From JAMXLO01 sp041487355 (GTDB lineage Bacteria; Pseudomonadota; Alphaproteobacteria; Acetobacterales; Acetobacteraceae), in NCBI GenBank assembly GCA_041487355.1, contig JBGPND010000028.1, positions 1 to 35,409 of the forward strand: a DNA stretch of 35,409 nt. The letters run 5' to 3'. The notes under the pieces were generated by a model. It did not search any database. It had not been told where the DNA came from and was given only the letters and a program-made list of their open reading frames with translations. The translations under genes and the position numbers were made by a program. Below, piece by piece: positions 21,916-29,516 of the stretch. The first letter of the stretch is position 1; every line of letters starts with the position of its first letter.

Positions 21916-23364
21916 ATGACCGATCTGGCCGATCTCTCCCTCGTCGAGGCCGCCGATGCGGTGCGCAACGGCGATGCAACCTCGATGGAACTGCTCGACG
22001 CCTGCTGGCGAAATCTGGCAGTGGCGAATCCGAGGTTGAATGCGACGATCTGGCTCGACCGCGAAGCGGCGGAGCAGGCGGCGCGCGCGGCGGATCGCGC
22101 GGTGCGCGAGAAGTCCTGGCTCGGCCCGCTGCACGGCGTGCCGTTGGCGCACAAGGACATGTACTATCAGGCGGGCAGGCTCAGCACCTGCGGTTCGGCG
22201 ATCCGCAAGGACTATCGCCCGGGCGTGACCGCGACCGTGATCGAGAAGCTGCACGCGGCCGGCGCCTACACGTTCGGTGGACTGAACATGGCGGAGTTCG
22301 CGCAGAACCCGACGGGTCACAATCGCGCGTTCGGCGACTGCCACAATCCGTGGAACCTGCCCTACATCACCGGCGGCTCGTCTTCCGGCTCCGGTGTCTC
22401 GGTCGCGGCGCGGTTCAACTATGCGGCGTTGGGTTCCGACACCGGCGGCTCGATCCGCCTGCCGGCGGCGGCGTGCGGCGTGACGGGAATCAAGCCGACG
22501 CAGACCCGGGTGTCGCGGTTCGGTGTGATGCCGCTGTCGTTCAGTGCCGACAATGTCGGACCGCTCGCACGCACCGCGCGCGACTGTGCACGGATCATGA
22601 GCTTGATCGCCGGGCGCGACCCGCGCGATCCGACCAGTTCGCATGAGCCGGTGCCGGACTACGAGGTGGCACTCGATGGCGACATACGCGGGTTGCGCAT
22701 CGGCGTGCCGTCGACCTGGTTCCTCGATGAGGTCGATGCACCGGTGCTGGACGCGCTGGAGCATGCGCTCGCGGTTCTGGCGGCGCGCGGCGCCGCGGTG
22801 CATCGCATCACGCTGCCCGTGATGGATGCGGTCACCACCTATGGCGGCATCGTCTCGCGGGTCGAAGCGGCAACGATCCATGCGCAATGGATGCGCGAGC
22901 GGGCAGGGGAGTACGGCATCCATATCAGCGGCCGGATGTACGGCGGCTATGCAATCCCCGCGACCTACTATGTCGAGGCGCTGAGCCGGCGCGGGCCGAT
23001 CCTGAAGGCCTTTGCCAAGGAGGTGTTCGTGAAGGTCGACGTGCTGGCGACGCCGACCATCCGCACCTGCCTGCCGACGCTGGCAGAGACCGATATCGAC
23101 CACGGCCCGCCGGGCACGGAAACGAAATTCATGGCGGTATCGGCGAACACGCGGCCGTTCAACTATCTCGGCCTGCCGGCTGTCAGCGTCAACTGCGGCT
23201 TCGATCCGAACGGATTACCGATCGGCTTGCAGATCGCCGGCCGTCCGTTCGCCGAGGCACGCGTGCTCAAGGTGGCGGACGCCTATCAGCGCGACACCGA
23301 CTTCCATACGCGCCGCCCGCCGATGCTGGATGCCGCGGACGCCGGCGGCGTCATTGTCGCATGA
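21916..23364 (+). CDS. Amidase signature enzyme (AtzE/GatA-like)
   Basis: A 482-residue amidase with the Ser-cisSer-Lys triad: Lys80 in PLAHKDM, the GGSSSGSG loop at 153-160 with the cis-Ser, and nucleophile Ser179 in GSDTGGSIRLPA. The C-terminal catalytic part includes DVLATPTIRTCLP and NYLGLPAVSVNCGF. It hydrolyses a carboxamide, with the substrate pocket set by the middle region; the substrate cannot be told. I prefer the ATG at 21916 (AAGGAG upstream) over the GTG at 21907. It follows the AtzG-like gene directly and its stop overlaps the asparaginase start by ATGA. The likely unit is small subunit plus amidase. Confidence 0.92.
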   Translation: MTDLADLSLVEAADAVRNGDATSMELLDACWRNLAVANPRLNATIWLDREAAEQAARAADRAVREKSWLGPLHGVPLAHKDMYYQAGRLSTCGSAIRKDYRPGVTATVIEKLHAAGAYTFGGLNMAEFAQNPTGHNRAFGDCHNPWNLPYITGGSSSGSGVSVAARFNYAALGSDTGGSIRLPAAACGVTGIKPTQTRVSRFGVMPLSFSADNVGPLARTARDCARIMSLIAGRDPRDPTSSHEPVPDYEVALDGDIRGLRIGVPSTWFLDEVDAPVLDALEHALAVLAARGAAVHRITLPVMDAVTTYGGIVSRVEAATIHAQWMRERAGEYGIHISGRMYGGYAIPATYYVEALSRRGPILKAFAKEVFVKVDVLATPTIRTCLPTLAETDIDHGPPGTETKFMAVSANTRPFNYLGLPAVSVNCGFDPNGLPIGLQIAGRPFAEARVLKVADAYQRDTDFHTRRPPMLDAADAGGVIVA

Positions 23365-24356
23365 AGCCGAAGGTCGCCTTCATCGGCACTGGCGGGACCA
23401 TCGCGTCGATCGGCAGGGGCCCGCTCGATCTGCAGGACTATGGTGCGACCGGCAAGGTGATGCACGCCGACGAGATTGTCGCACGCTTCCCGGAGGTCGG
23501 GCTGGTCGCGGATGTGCTCCCGGTTCGTTACCGCAACATCCCCAGCACGGCCATCGACTTTCCCGACTGGAAGGCGCTGGTGCTGTTGTGCGGGACGCTG
23601 GTGGCGGAACATCCGGACCTCGCCGGCATCGTCATCGGCCACGGCACGGCGACGCTGGAGGAGACGGCCTACATCCTCAACCTGACGCTGAAAGTGCCGG
23701 TGCCGGTGGTGCTGGTCGGCGCGCAGCGGCCGTCCAGTGCGCTTTCCACCGATGCCGGACTCAATCTGGTGAACGCGATCCGCGTCGCGGCCAGCCCGGA
23801 GGCGCGCGGCATGGGCGTGCTCGTCGTGCTGAATGACGAGATCCAGGCGGCACGCGACGTGACGAAGACCGCCACGCTGCGCCTGCAGACTTTCCGTTCC
23901 GCGGACTTCGGCGTGCTTGGCCATGCCGATGGCGATGCCATCGCTTTCTACCGCCGTCCGTTGCGCCGCTGCTATCCGGATACCGAATTCGACATCAGCG
24001 CGCTGGAAGCCTTGCCGCGCGTCGACATCGCCTATGCCTACGCCGGCGCGGATGGGACTGCGGTGCACGCCTTCATCGCCGCCGGTGCGAAGGGCATTGT
24101 CTCGGCCGGGTTTGCGCCCGGCTTCGCACCGCCCGGTGACTTCGAGGCGTTGAAGGCAGCGGTCGCGCAAGGCATCGTAGTCGTGCAATCCACCCGCGCC
24201 GGCTCCGGCCGCACCTTCCGTGGCACGCGGCTCGCGAATGCCGGCTTGCTGATCGCCGACAACCTGACGCCGCAGAAGGCCCGCATCCTGCTGGCGCTGG
24301 CGCTGACCGTAACGAGCGATCCCGAGCAAATCGGGAAAATCTTCCGCACCTACTGA
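23361..24356 (+). CDS. Asparaginase/glutaminase-like protein lacking the catalytic Asp
   Basis: A 331-residue type II-like L-asparaginase fold with no signal peptide. The first active-site motif is intact: FIGTGGTIAS with nucleophile Thr13, and Tyr27 in LQDYG. The second motif reads GHGTATLEETAY: Thr96 is kept, but the Asp that follows in canonical enzymes (Asp90 of E. coli AnsB) is Ala97. The Lys of the triad is probably Lys169 in ARDVTKTATL. Asp90 helps hold the substrate's amino group, so this enzyme may use an amide without a free alpha-amine. A similar GTA/GTAS motif occurs in rhizobial homologues as I recall. Its start overlaps the amidase stop (ATGA). Confidence 0.88.
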   Translation: MKPKVAFIGTGGTIASIGRGPLDLQDYGATGKVMHADEIVARFPEVGLVADVLPVRYRNIPSTAIDFPDWKALVLLCGTLVAEHPDLAGIVIGHGTATLEETAYILNLTLKVPVPVVLVGAQRPSSALSTDAGLNLVNAIRVAASPEARGMGVLVVLNDEIQAARDVTKTATLRLQTFRSADFGVLGHADGDAIAFYRRPLRRCYPDTEFDISALEALPRVDIAYAYAGADGTAVHAFIAAGAKGIVSAGFAPGFAPPGDFEALKAAVAQGIVVVQSTRAGSGRTFRGTRLANAGLLIADNLTPQKARILLALALTVTSDPEQIGKIFRTY

Positions 24357-24368
24357 GGAGGCTATCCG

Positions 24369-24857
24369 ATGATCCACCACGTCTCGGTTTCCGCCCGCGA
24401 TCCGAAGCATGTCGCCGATGTCCTGGCGGAGCTGATGAATGGCCGTGCCTATCCGTTTCCCGGCGGCGTCGCCGACTCGTTCATGGCGGTGAGCGGCGAC
24501 GAGCACGGCTCGATGATCGAGGTCTATCCCGAGAGCGTCACCTTGCAGCCGGGCACAGGCGATTCGCAGGTACGCGCGGCGCATGACGGCAACCCGGGCT
24601 ATGCCCCGTTCCACCTGCTGCTGTCGGTGCCGGTCGACCGCGCCACGGTGGAGCGGATCGGCGAACGCGAGGGCTGGCGTACCCGCTATTTCGGCCGCGG
24701 CGCACCCGGTCAGCCGCCGGCGTTCCATGTCATCGAGTTCTGGGTGGAGAACCGGCTGATGGTCGAAGTCGCCACGCCGGACATGCTGGCCGAGTATACG
24801 CGTCTGATCCGCTACGACACGCTGGATGCGCATTTCGGCGGGCGCGCCGCCGCGTAG
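24369..24857 (+). CDS. VOC-superfamily (glyoxalase-fold) protein
   Basis: A 162-residue protein that looks like a glyoxalase/bleomycin-resistance (VOC) fold. It starts MIHHVSVSARDPKHVADVLA, with His3 or His4 as a possible metal ligand, and has a second half FHLLLSVPVDRATVERIGER followed by FHVIEFWVENRLMVEVATPD. The VIEFW element supplies a Glu in the usual second-half metal position. It could be a dioxygenase, epimerase or lyase acting after the amidase step; the sequence does not decide. GAGGAGG upstream gives a strong start, and the gap to the asparaginase gene is 12 nt. It belongs to the same run. Confidence 0.7.
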   Translation: MIHHVSVSARDPKHVADVLAELMNGRAYPFPGGVADSFMAVSGDEHGSMIEVYPESVTLQPGTGDSQVRAAHDGNPGYAPFHLLLSVPVDRATVERIGEREGWRTRYFGRGAPGQPPAFHVIEFWVENRLMVEVATPDMLAEYTRLIRYDTLDAHFGGRAAA

Positions 24858-24874
24858 GTCGGGGAGAGTCCCGC

Positions 24875-25690
24875 GTGTCATTCGACCCGGAAGCAGTCCG
24901 CGCCTTCGAGCACTCACGCTGGGAGCGCGCGGCAGCAGCCTACGCGTCGACATTCGCCAGCGCGACCAGACCGTTCGTCGATGCTCTGCTCGATGCGGCC
25001 CGCGTCGGACGTGGCATGCGAATGCTCGACATCGCCTGTGGCCCTGGCTTCGTCACCTCCCGCGCGGGCATGCGCGGCGCGGCGGCGACCGGGTTGGATT
25101 TCTCGCCCGCCATGCTCGCTGTCGCCAGGGCGCGTGACGGCGCGATCAGGTTCGACGAGGGGGATGCCGAGGCGCTGCCCTACGCGGACAATGAATTCGA
25201 TGCGGTGGTGTCGAATTTCGGCATCCACCACGTGCCGCGTCCGGCGCTCGCGCTCGGCGAGGCGCATCGCGTGTTGCGCAGCGGCGGCCGCGTTGCCTTC
25301 AGCTTCTGGGCCGACTTGAGCGAGAACATCGCCTGGAAACTGCTGTTCGACGCGATCGCGCGACATGGCGATCCGGCGGCATCACAGGCGCCGCCGCCGG
25401 GCGGTGGGTTCGGCACCCCAGCGCAGTGCGCCGATGCGTTGCGCCGGGTCGGCTTCGCCGACTGCACGACAGAATTGGTGCGCGCGACCTGGCATCACGC
25501 CGGCGCGCAGGAGCTGGTGGCGGCGTTGCAAGCCGGAACCGCGCGCATGGCGGCGATGATCGAGGCGCAACCAGCGGCGGCCATGCCGGCCATCGTCGCG
25601 GACATCGAAGAGAAAGCAGCACGCTATCGCGACGCCGATGGCATCGCCGTGCCGATCGCCGCGGTGATCGCTGCCGGTGTGAAGCCCTGA
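24875..25690 (+). CDS. Class I SAM-dependent methyltransferase
   Basis: A 271-residue Rossmann-fold methyltransferase (UbiE-like group). Motif I is MLDIACGPGFVT (residues 50-61), the acidic strand end is TGLDFSPAML, motif II is EGDAEALPYADNEFDAVVSN, and then FGIHHV and HRVLRSGGRVAFSFW. The substrate is unknown. The start is GTG at 24875 with GGGGAGAG upstream; no better start is in frame. It lies 17 nt after the VOC gene. The last codons and stop overlap the ribosome site of the next gene. Confidence 0.88.
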   Translation: MSFDPEAVRAFEHSRWERAAAAYASTFASATRPFVDALLDAARVGRGMRMLDIACGPGFVTSRAGMRGAAATGLDFSPAMLAVARARDGAIRFDEGDAEALPYADNEFDAVVSNFGIHHVPRPALALGEAHRVLRSGGRVAFSFWADLSENIAWKLLFDAIARHGDPAASQAPPPGGGFGTPAQCADALRRVGFADCTTELVRATWHHAGAQELVAALQAGTARMAAMIEAQPAAAMPAIVADIEEKAARYRDADGIAVPIAAVIAAGVKP

Positions 25691-25701
25691 AGGAGGTCGG
25701 C

Positions 25702-26052
25702 TTGGACATCTACCACGCCTGGTGCGATCTCAAGCCCGGCGTCGGCGATCTGGAATTCAGCGCGAAGGTCGCCGGCTACATGGGCCATCTCAAGGAGCAG
25801 GGCCTGATCGAGGGTTGGCGGCTCACGCGGCGCAAGCTCGGCCTCGCCCCGCAGGGGCTCGGCGAGTTCCACCTGATGATCGAGGTGAAGAATCTTGCCC
25901 AGCTCGAAGCGGCGTTCGAGCGCGTGGCTGGGCGGCGCGAGCCGGTCGAGGGATTCCATTTCGGCGTGAATTCGCTGGTGCAGAACGCCGTGTTCGCGCT
26001 GTACCGGGATTTCCCCGATGCGTTCCGCCATCACGGTGAGGAACGGTTCTGA
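25702..26052 (+). CDS. DUF6614-like small protein, TTG start
   Basis: A 116-residue protein: DIYHAWCDLKPGVGDLEFSA, VAGYMGHLKEQGLIEGWRLT, RRKLGLAPQGLGEFHLMIEV and ALYRDFPDAFRHHG. This dimeric alpha/beta (ferredoxin-like) pattern is what I remember as DUF6614; no function is known. No ATG or GTG is in frame near the beginning. TTG at 25702 has AAGGAGG with 5-nt spacing, the best ribosome site nearby, and gives MDIYH at the N-terminus. That ribosome site overlaps the end of the methyltransferase gene, so coupled translation is likely. Confidence 0.75.
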   Translation: MDIYHAWCDLKPGVGDLEFSAKVAGYMGHLKEQGLIEGWRLTRRKLGLAPQGLGEFHLMIEVKNLAQLEAAFERVAGRREPVEGFHFGVNSLVQNAVFALYRDFPDAFRHHGEERF

Positions 26053-26072
26053 TTCGACAACGGAGGCCCGCT

Positions 26073-26939
26073 TTGGGCGTCTTCACCATCAACGCGCAGC
26101 ACCAGGATCGCCGGTGCCCGATGATCCTGGACCTCGATCCGCAGTTGCCCAACGAGGCGACGATCCTCGGCTTCCTGCAAGGCGGCATGTTCTACGAGCC
26201 GGATGTTTCCGAAGCGATGTTGCGGATCATTGGCGAGGGCGACGTGGTGCTGGACGTGGGCGCCAATGTCGGGTTCTTCACGGTCCTGATGGGATGCCTG
26301 ACCGGGCCGAACGGACGCGTCCTGGGCTTCGAGCCCGGCGAGAACAACCTTGCGCGCCTGAAGAACAACATCCGCCTGAACGATCTTGCGAACGTGATCC
26401 TTGTCGAGCAGCCGGCGACGGCTGCAATCGAGGAGGTCTCTTTCTACGTCAACAGCGACAACAGCGGGGGAAACGCAATCTGGGACCCCGGGGAATTCCC
26501 CCCGAACGTACGCAGCCATGCCAACCCGCGGATGATCCGCATGCAGTCGACCACCATCGACGCCGAGATCGATCGGCTTGGCCTCCGGACGCCCAGGCTG
26601 ATCAAGATCGACACCGAAGGAGCCGAGCACTCCGTATTGCAGGGTGCGCGGGGGCAGCTGACCGGCCGCAAGGTGCCATACGTCATCGCTGAATTGCACG
26701 AATTCGGCCTGGAGAAGTTGGGCTCTTCGCAGCGCGATCTTCGCCGCTTCATGCAGGGGTTCGGCTACGACACGTTCGTTCTGTATTTCGATGGTGCCCT
26801 GCCGAAGCTCATCCCGCCGGAGACGCGACTGACCTCCCGGTATTTCCTCAATCTGCTGTTCAGCACGCCCGAGGATGTCGCCAGACTGTGGAAAATCGAG
26901 AATTTCGACCCGACGATGGTCCGCCGGGCCGAGCGGTGA
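26073..26939 (+). CDS. FkbM-family methyltransferase
   Basis: A 288-residue SAM-dependent methyltransferase. The motifs are VVLDVGANVGFFTVLMGCL (SAM loop), GRVLGFEPGENNLARLKNNI and the FkbM hallmark IKIDTEGAEHSVLQGARGQL. FkbM enzymes methylate sugar hydroxyls in polysaccharides or natural products, or other small acceptors. The start is TTG at 26073 with GGAGG 6 nt upstream; the next choice is the ATG of MILDLDP, 16 residues later. It is the last gene of the rightward run; the gap to the DUF6614-like gene is 20 nt. Whether it belongs functionally to the amidase module is unclear. Confidence 0.85.
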   Translation: MGVFTINAQHQDRRCPMILDLDPQLPNEATILGFLQGGMFYEPDVSEAMLRIIGEGDVVLDVGANVGFFTVLMGCLTGPNGRVLGFEPGENNLARLKNNIRLNDLANVILVEQPATAAIEEVSFYVNSDNSGGNAIWDPGEFPPNVRSHANPRMIRMQSTTIDAEIDRLGLRTPRLIKIDTEGAEHSVLQGARGQLTGRKVPYVIAELHEFGLEKLGSSQRDLRRFMQGFGYDTFVLYFDGALPKLIPPETRLTSRYFLNLLFSTPEDVARLWKIENFDPTMVRRAER

Positions 26940-26949
26940 ACCTCTCGCG

Positions 26950-27060
26950 ATGGTGACGGCTCGTATCGATCGGTGGACGTGGATCGTCTGGTTCTGCGCC
27001 CTGCTCGGGGCGATGCTTGCGATGTGCACCGGCGGGAGGGGCGGAGTGCGGGGCGCCTAG
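26950..27060 (+). CDS. Possible 36-residue membrane microprotein
   Basis: A short frame, VTARIDRWTWIVWFCALLGA then MLAMCTGGRGGVRGA, with one hydrophobic helix (residues 9-25) and Gly/Arg-rich tail. The Cys near the end of the helix makes a lipoprotein possible but the lipobox is poor. There is no clear ribosome site. It ends by overlapping the stop of the convergent gene at 27057. It may be real, but the support is the hydrophobic pattern only. Confidence 0.3.
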   Translation: MVTARIDRWTWIVWFCALLGAMLAMCTGGRGGVRGA

Positions 27061-27350
27061 AGCCAGTGCGCCGTGCGAGCAATCAAGTAGGCAAGTCCGA
27101 GCGTCGTTGTGATGATAGCGCCGAAGGTGAGGCAGAAGTCGCGCTCCCTGCGCTGATCCAACGCGGTCGTCTCCGTCCGCACAGAGGCGAAGCCAGCAGT
27201 CATCTCGGCGCGCATCGCACGCTGATCCGCCCTGATCTCGGCAACGATTGCCTTCGTGCCTGCGGCGATCTCTTCCAGCACGCGAAGTCTGGCTTCCATG
27301 TCGTCAGGGTAGCCGCGCTCGCCGCCGGCTTCAATTGGTGCGTCAGGCAT
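27057..27350 (-). CDS. Small coiled-coil membrane protein
   Basis: A 97-residue protein. A helical region with heptad character lies at 18-60 (MEARLRVLEEIAAGTKAIVA, EIRADQRAMRAEMTAGFASV), and a C-terminal membrane segment at about 73-94 (FGAIITTTLGLAYLIARTA). This is the same plan as the coiled-coil gene at 4063, at half the size, but without sequence repeat. Similar small proteins occur in alphaproteobacterial chromosomes and phages, and no role is known. GGAGGG upstream supports the start at 27350. It lies just downstream of a broken glycosyltransferase gene. Confidence 0.65.
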   Translation of the reverse strand: MPDAPIEAGGERGYPDDMEARLRVLEEIAAGTKAIVAEIRADQRAMRAEMTAGFASVRTETTALDQRRERDFCLTFGAIITTTLGLAYLIARTAHWL

Positions 27351-27395
27351 GTCGAGCGTCCCTCCATGCAGCGAGCGTTTCTGCCACCGCCGTGG

Positions 27396-28320
27396 TCATC
27401 GCACGCCAATCAGCGCGGCCGTCTCGGCGAAGTCGACCTGGTGCGGTGAGCGGTCCTCGATCGCGCTTTCGGCCGCCCGGGGCTTGACCTGTCCAGGTTG
27501 ACGAAGACGATGCCTGGCGTCGCCAGGATGCGGGCAAGGTCCGTAGCGGGCAGGGAACGGCGCCGGTCATTGCTGTGCGCCGGGTTGCCGGCCCATGCGA
27601 CGCCGACCCTCGGCCCTGCCGGCAATGCATCCCGCCAGCGGGCAACGCGCGCCGGATCAGCCCGGAGATAGCCATCGGCGGACAGGAACGCATCCACGCG
27701 CGTCGCGAACACGCGCGGCAGGCTCATCTGGTCGATCCAGCAATCATACGGCGGCAGCGGCGCGGTCTTCGGCATGATCGCCACGCTGGGCATGCCTGCC
27801 AGAAGCGGGATCAGCTGCCGCTCGCATGCGAGCACCGGATGCCCCCCGCGTGCCGCGATCAACGGCAGGTAGCGAGCGAACTGGATCGTGTCGCCGAGAC
27901 CCTGCTCCGCGTGGACCAGGATCGTACGGCCCGCGGGATCGCTGTTGTCCCATTGTGGTCCTGGCAGATCGATGAAGTCGCGGCGGAACCGGTCATGCCG
28001 CTTCCGCCACTCCCGGGCGGGCACGACGATGTCATCGCCAGCGCTTCCGCGGGCCGCCGATCGGCGAGCAGGGCGCGAATGAGGTTTGTCAGCGTGCCGG
28101 CGTGGCCGGGCCGCGACGCGGCGGCCACCTCCAGCACCGCCACCGCTTCGTGGGATCGCCCGGTATCCAGCAGCAGCAGGCCATACAGATAGAGCGCCGG
28201 CGGATGACCGGCCGCCATGTCGAGCACTGTCCGGTAAAGCGCCTCCGCCTCGGCATGGTTCGAGGCTTGGTGATGCGCGATGGCGGCACGCAGCACGTCG
28301 ACGATGCTCTGCATACGCAC
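27396..28320 (-). pseudogene. Broken TPR-glycosyltransferase (GT9/GT41-like) gene
   Basis: A disrupted gene for a TPR protein with a glycosyltransferase-like C-terminus. The first frame (from ATG 28320) has TPR units: HHQASNHAEAEALYRTVLDM, HPPALYLYGLLLLDTGRSHE, AVAVLEVAAASRPGHAGTLT. Near 28040 the sense moves to another frame after a deletion, since the usual further TPRs are missing and EWRKRHDRFRRDFIDLPGP follows at once. The conserved core is there: GRTILVHAEQGLGDTIQFAR, PRVGVAWAGNPAHSNDRRRS. After FVNL a second shift gives VKPRAAESAIEDRSPHQVDF AETAALIGVR-stop. The last 60-80 residues, with the sugar-binding part, are absent. It is unlikely to be active. Confidence 0.8.
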
Positions 28321-28354
28321 AGCATCGGCCAGCGGCGTAAATGCCGGATGAAAA

Positions 28355-29486
28355 CTACCGCGCCTGCGCGCTCGCCTCCGAACGTGTCGCGCCGGCGCGG
28401 GCGGCCAGCGCCGCGGCCATGAACGCGTCCAGGTCGCCGTCCAGCACCGCGTCCGGGTTGCCCTTTTCCACGCCGGTTCGCAGGTCCTTCACCAACTGAT
28501 AGGGCGCCAGCACGTAGTTGCGGATCTGGTGCCCCCAGCCGATGTCGGTCTTGGCGCTCTCCACCGCCGCCGCCGCCACCTCGCGCCTCTGCAGCTCCGC
28601 CTCATACATCCGGGCCTTCAGCATCGCCATCGCGTTGGCACGGTTGCGGTGCTGGCTGCGGTCGGTCTGGCAGGCGACGATGATGCCTGACGGCAGGTGC
28701 GTGATGCGGATCGCGCTCTCCGTCTTGTTGACGTGCTGTCCGCCGGCGCCCGACGCGCGATAGGTGTCGACCTTCAGGTCGTTCTCGTTGATCTCGATGT
28801 CGATGTTCTCGTCGACCACCGGATAGACCCAGACGCTGGCGAAGCTGGTGTGCCGCCGCGCCGCCGAATCAAACGGGCTGATCCGCACCAGCCGATGCAC
28901 GCCGGCCTCGGTCTTCAGCCAGCCGTAGGCGTTCGGCCCGCTCACCTGCAGCGTCGCGGACTTGATGCCGGCCTGCTCGCCCTCACTCTGCTCCAGCAAC
29001 TGCACCTTGTAGCCGTGCTGCTCGGCCCAGCGCATATACATGCGCATCAACATCTCGGCCCAGTCCTGCGCCTCGGTGCCGCCGGTGCCGGCATTGATCT
29101 CGACATAGGCGTCGTTGGCATCCGCCTCGCCGGCCAGCAGGCTCTCGATCTCGCGCCGCTTGGCGTCCTCGGCGAGCGCGCGCACGGCGGCCATGCCGTC
29201 GGCCACCATCGCGGCGTCGCCCTCGGCCTCGGCGAGCTCGATCAGCTCCAGCGTGTCGGCGACGTCGCGTTCCAGCTTGCGCACGCCCTCGATCTGTGAG
29301 GCCAGGTGATTGCGCTCACGCATCAATTTCTGCGCGGCGGCCGGATCATTCCAGAGAGCGGGATCCTCGGCCCGCGCGTTCAGTTCGGCCAGACGGCCCT
29401 CGGCGACATCCCAGTCAAAGATGCCTCCTCAGCAGCGCAATGGACTGCTTGATCTGCTCGTTCAGGGCATCCGATTCGGCTGACAT
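28355..29486 (-). CDS. prfB: Peptide chain release factor 2 (with programmed +1 frameshift)
   Basis: RF2 reads UGA and UAA stop codons and releases the protein. The gene is in two frames: 23 codons from ATG 29486 (MSAESDALNEQIKQ...RRHL), then an in-frame TGA at 29415-29417; the product continues from 29416 in the +1 frame with DWDVAEGRLAELNARAEDPA, giving 376 residues. The classic signals are all there (see the frameshift site). The peptidyl-hydrolase GGQ is in YRASGAGGQHVNKTESAIR, and the stop-codon SPF motif in VRISPFDSAARRH. Translation of the second part alone from 29326 is an artefact. It is co-directional with the PBP1A gene, 30 nt downstream of it. Confidence 0.97.
29415..29429 (-). 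promoter_or_regulatory. prfB autoregulatory frameshift signal
   Basis: On the minus strand, AGGAGG (29429-29424), a three-base spacer CAT, then CTT TGA C. This is the standard RF2 device: the internal Shine-Dalgarno sequence and slippery CTT codon push the ribosome +1 when RF2 is scarce and UGA waits. With ample RF2 the ribosome stops and the product is short. Confidence 0.95.
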
Positions 29487-29516
29487 CGCTCGCTCGTGGT
29501 TCAAATGGCGGCGCGG

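Noticed and set aside
23286..24953. Minus-strand frame opposite the asparaginase-like gene
   Set aside because: It is antisense to a gene with clear active-site motifs, and its composition (Arg, His, Gln, Asp rich) is that of a GC shadow.
28355..29326. Release factor 2 starting at 29326
   Set aside because: The upstream ATG at 29486, AGGAGG, CTTTGAC and +1 continuation give the full RF2; the internal start removes the N-terminal domain.
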